Below, one piece after another: positions 1 to 6,810 of a stretch of 64,000 nt of DNA (position 1 is the stretch's first letter; every line of letters starts with the position of its first letter). The notes beneath the pieces are model-generated. The model saw nothing but the letters and a program-made list of their open reading frames with translations. It did not search any database and was not told where the DNA came from. The DNA is taken from assembly GCF_900104805.1 (NCBI RefSeq), contig NZ_LT629751.1, positions 1,593,001-1,657,000 on the forward strand, written 5' to 3'. The translations under genes and the position numbers were made by a program. This DNA comes from Pseudomonas oryzae (GTDB taxonomy: Bacteria; Pseudomonadota; Gammaproteobacteria; Pseudomonadales; Pseudomonadaceae).

Positions 1-1374
1 GAGCGCGGCGTGGTCACCCACTACATCGGCGTGCAGAACGACATCTCCGAGCGCAAGCGCTTCGAGTCGGAGCTGGCCTACAACGCCAGCCACGATGTGC
101 TCACCGGCCTGCCCAATCGCTCGCTGCTGGAGGACCGCCTGCAGCAGGGCTGCCAAATCGCCCGCCGCTACAGCCGCGAGCTGGCAGTGATGCTGATCGA
201 CCTGGACGGCTTCAAGCCGATCAACGACACCCTCGGCCACGCGGTCGGCGACAAGGTACTGGTCGAGGTGGCGCAGCGCATGAACGAGGAGATCCGCCCC
301 GGCGACACCCTCGCCCGCCTCGGCGGCGACGAGTTCGTCGTCCTGCTGCCCGATCTCGCCCACGGCGAGGACGCGCTGCTGGTGGCCGAGCGCCTGATCC
401 GCAGCATCGCCCGCCCCTACCGCTTCAACGAGCTGGAGCTGCACGTCACCGCCAGCATCGGCATCACCCTGAGCGACGGCGACATCGAGCAGCCGATGAA
501 GCTGATCCAAGAGGCCGACCTGGCCATGTACCAGGCCAAGCAGCACGGCCGCAACAACTACCAGTGGTACACCGAGCACCTCAACCAGGAAGTCAGCGAA
601 CGCATGACCCTGCGCAACGAGCTGCAGAAGACCATCGGCAGCATGAGCTTCGAGCTGCACTACCAGCCGCAGGTGGATGCGCGGCGCAACGCAGTGATCG
701 GCAGCGAGGCCCTGCTGCGCTGGCGGCATCCCGAGCGCGGGATGATCTCGCCGATGCGCTTCATCCCGGTGGCCGAGGACACCGGGCAGATCATCCCGAT
801 CAGCCAGTGGGTGCTGGACACCGCCTGCCGGCACAACCGCGAGCTGCTCGACCGCCAGCTGGTCCACGGACCGATCTCGGTGAACATCTCGGCGGTGCAC
901 TTCCTGCGCAGCAACTTCGTCGAGACCGTGCAGCGAGCCCTGGAGGAAAGCGGCCTGCCCGCCCCCCTGCTGGAGCTGGAGATCACCGAAAGCGTGCTGC
1001 TCAAGGACGCCGAGCGGGCGATCCGCCTGCTGCACGAGCTGAAGGAGCTGGGCGTCGGCCTCGCCCTCGACGACTTCGGCACCGGCTACTCCAGCCTCAG
1101 CTACCTGAAGGACCTGCCGATCGACAAGGTGAAGATCGACCGCTCGTTCATCCAGGACCTGATCCGCGACCCGCGCGATGCCGCGATCACCCAGGGCATC
1201 ATCTCCATGGCCCACCACCTGGATCTGCTGGTGGTCGCCGAAGGCGTGGAGACCCCCGAGCAGGCCGAATTCCTCACCCGCAGCCAGTGCGACGTGTTCC
1301 AGGGCCACCTGTACTCGCGGCCGATGCCGTTCACCGATCTGGAGCACTACCTGCAGGAGCGGCAGCGGCGCTGA
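1..1374 (+). CDS. GGDEF-EAL diguanylate cyclase/phosphodiesterase, 3' part (5' end outside window)
   Basis: The frame is open from base 1, so the gene starts upstream; only 457 codons are present. The first residues (ERGVVTHYIGVQNDISERK) are the end of a PAS/PAC sensor motif. A GGDEF domain follows, with an intact RLGGDEF active-site loop and the DLDGFKPIND substrate region. An EAL domain begins near residue 205 with SEALLRWRHP and keeps the DDFGTGYSSL loop and the late VVAEGVET glutamate motif. Both catalytic signatures look complete, so the protein could make or degrade cyclic-di-GMP; in such hybrids often only one activity dominates, which the sequence cannot settle. It ends 24 bp from the convergent ion-channel gene. 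Confidence 0.95.
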   Translation, partial: ERGVVTHYIGVQNDISERKRFESELAYNASHDVLTGLPNRSLLEDRLQQGCQIARRYSRELAVMLIDLDGFKPINDTLGHAVGDKVLVEVAQRMNEEIRPGDTLARLGGDEFVVLLPDLAHGEDALLVAERLIRSIARPYRFNELELHVTASIGITLSDGDIEQPMKLIQEADLAMYQAKQHGRNNYQWYTEHLNQEVSERMTLRNELQKTIGSMSFELHYQPQVDARRNAVIGSEALLRWRHPERGMISPMRFIPVAEDTGQIIPISQWVLDTACRHNRELLDRQLVHGPISVNISAVHFLRSNFVETVQRALEESGLPAPLLELEITESVLLKDAERAIRLLHELKELGVGLALDDFGTGYSSLSYLKDLPIDKVKIDRSFIQDLIRDPRDAAITQGIISMAHHLDLLVVAEGVETPEQAEFLTRSQCDVFQGHLYSRPMPFTDLEHYLQERQRR

Positions 1375-1398
1375 GCCGCCGGCCGCAGCAGCCCGCCG

Positions 1399-1869
1399 TC
1401 AGTCGCCGCCGCCCTGCCCCTGGGCGCGCAGGCGGACGAGGTTGTCCTTGATGACCTCGCGCACCGCCGCGGTCATCACCCCAGTGGAGATACCCAGCAT
1501 CAGCACGCCGTTGCCGGCCTCCAGCGCGCCGAGCAGACGCCAGCGGTCGGAGAGCACGATATCGCCATAGCCCAGGGTGGCGAAGGTCACCCCCGAGTAG
1601 TACAGCGAGGTGGCGAACTCGTCGAACTCGCCGAGCAGCATGAACAGCCCGGCCCACAGGGCGATCTGCACGAAGTAGCCGAGCATCATCAGCAGCATCA
1701 CCAGACTCAGCACGAGGAAATCCTGCGACAGCCGGCGGTCGCCAGCCTCGCCCGGCCCCGTGCGGGCGTGATAGCGCACGTAGTAGCGCAGGCAAAGCAC
1801 CACGATGTAGGCCTCCATGACCAGGCAGAGCAGCATCGCGGGCAGGCCGACCAGCAGGTTGAGCAGCAT
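1399..1869 (-). CDS. Two-TM potassium-channel-like membrane protein
   Basis: A 156-residue inner-membrane protein with hydrophobic segments near the N terminus (LLNLLVGLPAMLLCLVMEAY), around residues 50-80 and again after the pore. The selectivity-filter signature TLGYGD sits just before the last helix, as in the Ion_trans_2 (two-TM K+ channel) family. No cytoplasmic RCK or nucleotide-binding domain is fused. A strong ribosome site (GAGGAG, about 6 nt before ATG) lies in the 9-bp gap after the DUF2955 gene, so it is the last gene of the efflux operon starting at 5579. The physiological partner and gating signal are unknown; linkage to an efflux operon is unusual. Confidence 0.85.
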   Translation of the reverse strand: MLLNLLVGLPAMLLCLVMEAYIVVLCLRYYVRYHARTGPGEAGDRRLSQDFLVLSLVMLLMMLGYFVQIALWAGLFMLLGEFDEFATSLYYSGVTFATLGYGDIVLSDRWRLLGALEAGNGVLMLGISTGVMTAAVREVIKDNLVRLRAQGQGGGD

Positions 1870-1878
1870 GGGATCTCC

Positions 1879-2928
1879 TCAGCAACCCGCCTGCCGCGGA
1901 CGGCGGTGCAGGCGGTATCGGTCGAGCAGGTAGACCATCAGCCAGGCGTACAGGCTGATGGCGACGAACAGCCCCATGCGCAGGGCGAAGGCGCTGTAGA
2001 CATCCTGGCCGTTGGCGCTGTCCTGCACCGACAGGCCGAGCAGGATGATCATGGTCACCAGGCTGTTCAGCCAGAAGCCGGGGCTCTGCCGGGTCGGGCT
2101 GATGGCGTAGAGCTTGCGCGCCACCAGCAGACCGAACAGCAGCATCCACAGGAAGAACATCCACAGGTGCACGAACAGGCCCAGGGCCCACCAGAACAGG
2201 ATCGCCAGCAGGCCGCCGAGCAGGGTCGAACCGAGCAGCTCGCGGGCGGCATCGCGCGCGGTGGCGCTGCAGCTCTGCTGGCCGAGGCCGACCGCCTTGA
2301 GGATGATCGCCATGTAGCCGGACGGATCGATCAGCGCCAGCAACCAGGTCGGCAGCACCACCAGCGCGGCGCGCAGCGCCACCCAGTTCGCCTCCTCGGG
2401 CGGCAGGAACGGCTGCGGCGGCTGGGCCCGCGCGCCGGCGGGCTCGGGAAACAGCCAGTGGCTGACCGGCAGGATCAGCACGGCGAGCAGCAGGCCCTGC
2501 GCCAGCGCACCGATGACCAGCAGCGCCAGGGCGAAATCGGCGGTGCCGGCGGCGGAAATCATGGTCAGGCCGATCACCAGGAAGGTGGTGACCAGGTTGT
2601 TACCGCCGCTCAGGCCGTGGCGGAAGGCCAGGAACAGGCACAGCCCGACCAGCAGCACGCCACTGACGGCGGCATGACGCAGCAAGGGAATCAGCAGCAG
2701 GCCGCTGCCGGTGGTGAGCAGCACCACCAGGGTCAGCCCCAGCCCGGCCTTGAGCGTCAACGGACGCTCGAGCCTGACCAGCAGGAACAGGGCGAACAGC
2801 GGGGCCACGAAGGGCAGCGGCAGCCCCAGGGCGTAACTCGCCGCCAGACACAGCGCGGAGCCGCAGACCAGGCGCAGCGCGCGCCGGGCGCGCGGATCCG
2901 GCCAGCCACCCGCCGGCTCAATAGGCAT
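1879..2928 (-). CDS. DUF2955 family inner-membrane permease
   Basis: A 349-residue multi-pass membrane protein with two blocks of hydrophobic helices (about residues 15-165 and 190-345) separated by a polar linker rich in Pro/Ala, the layout of DUF2955 proteins, which resemble the FUSC/AaeB aromatic-acid efflux permeases. Its start overlaps the end of the HlyD-type adaptor by 11 bp, and the outer-membrane factor lies upstream, so together they can form a tripartite efflux pump with this as the inner-membrane component. The substrate cannot be read from sequence. The family name rests on fold-level resemblance and gene context rather than a single diagnostic motif. Confidence 0.75.
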   Translation of the reverse strand: MPIEPAGGWPDPRARRALRLVCGSALCLAASYALGLPLPFVAPLFALFLLVRLERPLTLKAGLGLTLVVLLTTGSGLLLIPLLRHAAVSGVLLVGLCLFLAFRHGLSGGNNLVTTFLVIGLTMISAAGTADFALALLVIGALAQGLLLAVLILPVSHWLFPEPAGARAQPPQPFLPPEEANWVALRAALVVLPTWLLALIDPSGYMAIILKAVGLGQQSCSATARDAARELLGSTLLGGLLAILFWWALGLFVHLWMFFLWMLLFGLLVARKLYAISPTRQSPGFWLNSLVTMIILLGLSVQDSANGQDVYSAFALRMGLFVAISLYAWLMVYLLDRYRLHRRPRQAGC

Positions 2929-4057
2929 AGGACAGCCAGCTCATCAGATGGATGAACAGGCGACCGAGCAGGTTGAGCGGATTGCCCTCGCTGGGGAAGG
3001 CCATGACGTCGGCCTGCCCGCCCACGCGGATCCCGCGCAACTTCGCCAGCCGGCTCACCTCGCCGGGAGCGAATTCGACGATCACCGGGAAGCGCTGCGC
3101 CGGACGCAGCCAGTCGCGGCTGTTCTCCACCTGCGGCAGGGTCCCGGGGGGCGTGCTCGGCCCGACGCTGACGCCGAAGCCGACGCTGCGCACCCTGCCG
3201 GCGAACACCTCGCCGGGCAGCACGTCCAGGACGATGGCGACCGGGGTTTCCGGCTCGACCCGAGCGAGGTTGTTCTCGGTCATTTCCGCAGCGATCCACA
3301 CGTCCTGGATGGTGATCAGCGTCATCACCGGATTGCCCGCCGCGGCGAAATGGCCGACGTCGGTGCGCAGGTCGGTGACCATGCCGGCCGACAGCGCGCG
3401 CACCCGGGTGTTGGCCAGGTCCAGCTCGGCCTTCTCCACCGCGGCGGCGGCACTGCGCAGCAGGGCGTTCTGCTCGTCGCTGCCGCCCTGCTGTTCGCGC
3501 GCCCGCTGCACCTCGGCCCGCGCCGCGGCGACCTGGCTGATGGCCTGCACGTGGGTGGCGCGCGACACCTCCAGGCGGCGCAGGGAAATGGTGCCCGGAT
3601 CCTCGCGGTACAGGCGTTCCAGGCGGTCGCGGTCCTGCTGCGACTTGAGCTCGTTGGCCTCGGCGGCGCGCAGGGAGGCCAGCGCCGAGTCGATGCCGGC
3701 GGTGCTGGCGGCGATCTGCCGGCGGGTCGACTCGAGATCGGCGCGCGCCCGCTCGACGGCGATCTGGTACTGGCCTGGATCCACCTCGAACAGCACCTCG
3801 CCGGCCTCGACCATCTGGTTGTCGCGCACCAGCACCCGGGTCACCCGCCCGGACACCTCCGCGGCCACCGGCACCACGAAGGCCTGCACCCGCGCCTGTT
3901 GCGTGTAGGGGGTGAGGCGGTCGGCCAGCAGATACCAGAGCAGGCTCAGGGCGATCACCCCGATCACCCACTTCACCCCCCGGTTCACCGGGTCGGCGGG
4001 CGGCCGGGGCGCCGGAGCCGTCGCGGCCGGCGGGGCGGGCTGCGCATCGTCAGTCAT
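2918..4057 (-). CDS. HlyD/EmrA-family membrane fusion protein
   Basis: Periplasmic adaptor of a tripartite exporter. After a Pro/Ala-rich cytoplasmic tail comes one TM helix (WVIGVIALSLLWYLLADRL), a lipoyl-like half motif (VPVAAEVSGRVTRVLV, then VEAGEVLFEVD), a long coiled-coil hairpin (about residues 75-190 with many Glu/Arg heptads), and the second half with LANTRVRALSAGMVTDLRT. I chose the ATG at 4057, which has AAGGAG seven bases upstream; an ATG two codons earlier (4063) is too close to that site. The start lies inside the last codons of the outer-membrane factor, an 8-bp overlap that implies translational coupling. Expected partner: the DUF2955 permease. Confidence 0.9.
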   Translation of the reverse strand: MTDDAQPAPPAATAPAPRPPADPVNRGVKWVIGVIALSLLWYLLADRLTPYTQQARVQAFVVPVAAEVSGRVTRVLVRDNQMVEAGEVLFEVDPGQYQIAVERARADLESTRRQIAASTAGIDSALASLRAAEANELKSQQDRDRLERLYREDPGTISLRRLEVSRATHVQAISQVAAARAEVQRAREQQGGSDEQNALLRSAAAAVEKAELDLANTRVRALSAGMVTDLRTDVGHFAAAGNPVMTLITIQDVWIAAEMTENNLARVEPETPVAIVLDVLPGEVFAGRVRSVGFGVSVGPSTPPGTLPQVENSRDWLRPAQRFPVIVEFAPGEVSRLAKLRGIRVGGQADVMAFPSEGNPLNLLGRLFIHLMSWLSYAY

Positions 4058-5579
4058 CGTCATGCTCCTTCGGAGGCTCGGCGGCAGCCGGCGCATCCAG
4101 CAGGTCGCCCCAGTCGGTGCGTTGCTGCATCTGCGCGCGGCTGGCCTGGTCGATCTGCACCGGGGTGCCCTGCCAGCCACCGCCCAGCGCCTTGTACAGG
4201 GCGATCAGGCTGCTGAGCGCATCGTTGCGGGTCACCAGGTAGTTGTCCTGCTGCACGAGCAGCGCGCGCTGGGCATCCAGCACGCGCTGGAAGTCGGCGT
4301 AGCCCTCGCGGTACTGGGCGCTGGCCAGGGTCAGCGAGCGCTCGGCGGAGATCGCCGCCTCACCGAGGATGCGCTCGCGCTCCAGCGCCTTGCTCAGGCC
4401 ACGGGCGGCATCGTCGGCCTCGCGCGCGGCCTGGCGCACGCTGGCGCGGTAGACCTCGATCAGCTGCTGCAGGCGCGCGTCCTGCACGCGCACGTTGTTG
4501 CTGATCCGCCCGTAGTCGAGGATGTTCCAGCGCAGGCTCGGCCCGGCGACCCGGTCGAGGGTGTCGGGCGCGCCGTCCAGCGAGCTGGTGGACCAGACGA
4601 TGCTGCCCAGCAGGCTCAGCGAGGGATAGAGATCGCTCCTGGCCACGCCGATCAGCGCCGACTGGGCGGCGACGTCGAGTTCGGCGGCGCGGATGTCCGG
4701 CCGCCGCCGCAGCAGCTCGGCCGGCACATCCTGCAGCACGGCGCGGTCGACCAGCGGAATCAGCCCTTCGCGCGCGGCCAGCTCCGTCAGCGGCCCGGGC
4801 GGCCGGCCGATCAGCACGGCCAGGGCATTGCGCAGCCGCGCCACCTGATCCTCGAATGCCGGCAGGCTGCTCAGGGTGCCCAGGTACTGGGTCTTGGCCT
4901 GCTGCAAGTCCAGCTCGTCGCTCTCGCCACTGGCGAACAGCCGCTCGGTGATCTGGTAGCTGCGCTTCTGCTGCTCGGCGTTGGCCCGCGCGACGCGCAG
5001 GCGCGCCTCGGTGGTACGCAGGGCGAAATAGGTCTCGGCCACCTGGGCGCGCAGCAGCACCAGCACGTCCTGATAGTTGGCTTCGGCGGCGAAGTAGGCG
5101 GCATCGGCCGACTCGATGGCGCGGCTGAAGCGCCCCCAGAAGTCCAGCTCCCAGCCGATGTCGACGCCCAGGCTGTGCTGCCAGAACTGGCTGTCCTGCG
5201 GGTTGCGCCCGCCGGACTGGTCGCGCTCCAGATAGAGGCTGTCGGCGCTCGCCTGCTGCAGCTGCGGATAGCGCCCGCTCCGGGCGATGCCCAGCTGGGC
5301 GCGGGCCTCCATCACCCGCAGGCCGGCGATCCTCAGGTTGGTGTTGTGGCTGTCGGCCTCGGCGATCAGGCGGTCGAGCACGGGATCGTCGAACACCCGC
5401 CACCACTCACGGATATCGGGCTGGGCGACCTGCCGACTGGCCTGTTCGATGGCCGGGCTGCGCCACGCCTCCAGCCACGCCTCGCCGGGCGGCTGGAAAT
5501 CCGGCCCCAGCCGCACGCAGCCGCTCAGGCCCGCCAGGCCGAGCAGGAGCAGGCGGCCAGGACGCAGACGCTCCGACAT
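4050..5579 (-). CDS. NodT/OprM-family outer-membrane efflux lipoprotein
   Basis: A 509-residue TolC-like channel. The N terminus is a lipoprotein signal ending in LSGC, so the mature protein is probably acylated. Two OEP repeats follow, with the family phrases DFQPPGEAW, ELDFWGRFSRAIE, LLRRRPDIRAAELDVA and ALGGGWQG near the C terminus. It is the first large gene of a leftward operon with adaptor, DUF2955 permease and K+-channel-like gene. No good ribosome site precedes its ATG, but a 20-codon open frame with a very strong one ends 18 bp upstream, which may supply ribosomes by reinitiation. A second, distinct member of the family (opmB) is at 20363. Confidence 0.92.
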   Translation of the reverse strand: MSERLRPGRLLLLGLAGLSGCVRLGPDFQPPGEAWLEAWRSPAIEQASRQVAQPDIREWWRVFDDPVLDRLIAEADSHNTNLRIAGLRVMEARAQLGIARSGRYPQLQQASADSLYLERDQSGGRNPQDSQFWQHSLGVDIGWELDFWGRFSRAIESADAAYFAAEANYQDVLVLLRAQVAETYFALRTTEARLRVARANAEQQKRSYQITERLFASGESDELDLQQAKTQYLGTLSSLPAFEDQVARLRNALAVLIGRPPGPLTELAAREGLIPLVDRAVLQDVPAELLRRRPDIRAAELDVAAQSALIGVARSDLYPSLSLLGSIVWSTSSLDGAPDTLDRVAGPSLRWNILDYGRISNNVRVQDARLQQLIEVYRASVRQAAREADDAARGLSKALERERILGEAAISAERSLTLASAQYREGYADFQRVLDAQRALLVQQDNYLVTRNDALSSLIALYKALGGGWQGTPVQIDQASRAQMQQRTDWGDLLDAPAAAEPPKEHDDD

Positions 5580-5597
5580 CGCGCGCGCCTGCGAACG

Positions 5598-5660
5598 TCA
5601 GAACGCTGAGGATCCGGGGTGCCGGGTAACGACCTGCGCAAACGGGAAGATGGCCACCAT
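5598..5660 (-). CDS. Possible 20-codon leader peptide ahead of the efflux operon
   Basis: A short frame begins ATG at 5660, preceded by AAGGAGAGAGACG, the best ribosome site in this area, and ends TGA at 5598. The predicted peptide begins MVAIFPFAQ and has 20 residues. It is in the same frame as the downstream outer-membrane factor, whose own ATG (5579) lacks a clear Shine-Dalgarno sequence. This fits a translated leader that couples or attenuates expression. Nothing shows that the peptide has a function, and there are no obvious codon runs to mark classical attenuation. Confidence 0.4.
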   Translation of the reverse strand: MVAIFPFAQVVTRHPGSSAF

Positions 5661-5694
5661 CGTCTCTCTCCTTGAAGGGCGCGGCGAGGATATG

Positions 5695-5712
5695 TGCTGG
5701 ATGAATCCAGCA
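5695..5712. promoter_or_regulatory. Operator-like palindrome upstream of the efflux operon
   Basis: Perfect inverted repeat TGCTGGAT-GA-ATCCAGCA, about 35 bp upstream of the leader ATG on the minus strand. On that strand TATGCT overlaps one arm and could be a -10 element. Size and symmetry suit a dimeric repressor such as TetR or MarR type, but no regulator gene is adjacent to the operon. Confidence 0.45.
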
Positions 5713-5748
5713 TAGTCGAGCGCCACCCGGTGGACCCCGCCGTGGCTC

Positions 5749-6333
5749 TCATCCGGCGGCCCGACGTCCGAAGCTGGCCGCCTTGCGTGTCCAGACCGCC
5801 CGCTGCTGTGGCGTAGCCCCGCGGATCGGGCCGAAGCTGGTCACTTGCACCGGCCGGATGCCGCTGAACTCGAGGATAGTGCGCTTCATCTGCTGGTGGC
5901 CGGGCATGCGGAACCCCCAGCGGTAGTACCAGGGCGGCGTGTCCATGGTGACCAGCAGGTGCGCGGAGCGTCCGGCCAGCAGGCGATCCCAGAACGTCGA
6001 GTCGCGCCGATAGCTGAAGGCGAAACCGGGCAGGAAGACGCGATCGATGAAGCCCTTGAGCAACGCCGGCATCGCCCCCCACCAGGTGGGGTAGACGAAT
6101 ACCAGGTGCTCGGCCCAGAGGATGTCCTGCTGGGCCCTGAGCAGATCCTCCTCGAGCGGCTGCACCTTCCGGTAGCCCTCGTGCAGGATCGGGTCGAAAC
6201 GCAGGTCGCCCAGTCGCAACTGGCGCACCGTGCAGCCGGCTTCGCTCGCGCCGGCGCGGTAGGCCTCAGCCAGATGGGAACAGAAACTGTCGCCGGCCGG
6301 GTGGCCGAGGATGAGGAGGACTCTCTTGCTCAT
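5749..6333 (-). CDS. Flavodoxin-fold NAD(P)H:quinone oxidoreductase family protein
   Basis: A 194-residue protein of the NAD(P)H dehydrogenase (quinone)/MdaB-like flavodoxin-fold family. It has the N-terminal FMN/FAD phosphate-binding stretch LLILGHPAGDSFCSHL and the conserved core VFVYPTWWGAMPALLKGFID followed by RVFLPGFAF. The ATG at 6333 (MSKRVLL) gives the normal family start; the open frame extends 24 codons further but without family-like sequence. It probably reduces quinones or electrophiles using NAD(P)H in the cytosol. It is transcribed divergently from a MerR regulator, and its promoter has the stretched spacer typical of MerR control. The natural substrate is unknown. Confidence 0.88.
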   Translation of the reverse strand: MSKRVLLILGHPAGDSFCSHLAEAYRAGASEAGCTVRQLRLGDLRFDPILHEGYRKVQPLEEDLLRAQQDILWAEHLVFVYPTWWGAMPALLKGFIDRVFLPGFAFSYRRDSTFWDRLLAGRSAHLLVTMDTPPWYYRWGFRMPGHQQMKRTILEFSGIRPVQVTSFGPIRGATPQQRAVWTRKAASFGRRAAG

Positions 6334-6370
6334 GCGGTCGCTTGCCTGTGCTGCCGGAATAAGCTGGGCA

Positions 6371-6401
6371 GGGTAAAGTCGGCCCCTTGCGGCAGAGTCA
6401 A
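6371..6401 (-). promoter_or_regulatory. MerR-type promoter with 19-bp spacer
   Basis: On the minus strand TTGACT (-35, 6401-6396) is separated by 19 bp from TTACCC (-10, 6376-6371). Most sigma-70 promoters have 17 bp; 19-20 bp is the hallmark of promoters that MerR-family activators untwist. The spacer carries an imperfect dyad (8 of 14 positions match between the halves). It reads toward the oxidoreductase gene and lies next to the MerR gene. Confidence 0.6.
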
Positions 6402-6423
6402 GCACTCCAGGGAGATCAGCAGC

Positions 6424-6810
6424 ATGTACATCGGCAGGGCCGCCGAGTTATCCGGCACCACGGTCAAGACCATTCGGCATTACGAACAGCTCGGCCTGCT
6501 ACCGCCGCCCCGGCGCCAGGGCAAGTACCGGATCTACGATCAGGCCGGCATCGACACCCTGCGCTTCATCAAGTGCGCCCAGCAGCTGGGCTTCAGGCTG
6601 AAGGAGCTGCGGGAGATCCTCGGCGATACCCCGGCTCCGGACTTTCCCTGGGAACTGGCGCAGCAGGCGATAGCGCGCAAGAAGCAGCAGCTGGCCAGCC
6701 GGATCGCGGAGCTGCAGACGCTCCATCGGGGCCTGGAGGAGTTCGAGCACGGAATCGCCGACGCCCGGGCGGAGTGCCCGCTGCATGCGGGCCAGCCCCT
6801 CGGCGACTAG
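6424..6810 (+). CDS. MerR-family transcriptional regulator
   Basis: A 128-residue regulator with the N-terminal winged helix-turn-helix of the family (MYIGRAAELSGTTVKTIRHYEQLGLL, given here only as start of the domain), then the wing (RQGKYRIYDQ), an effector-linking coiled coil (residues 75-110) and a C-terminal CPLHAG segment with one Cys-His pair. It lacks the cysteine set of mercury, copper or SoxR-type members, so the ligand is not evident. Position and promoter architecture suggest it controls the divergent flavodoxin-fold oxidoreductase. The stop codon overlaps the stop of convergent tamB within a shared CTAG. Confidence 0.9.
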   Translation: MYIGRAAELSGTTVKTIRHYEQLGLLPPPRRQGKYRIYDQAGIDTLRFIKCAQQLGFRLKELREILGDTPAPDFPWELAQQAIARKKQQLASRIAELQTLHRGLEEFEHGIADARAECPLHAGQPLGD

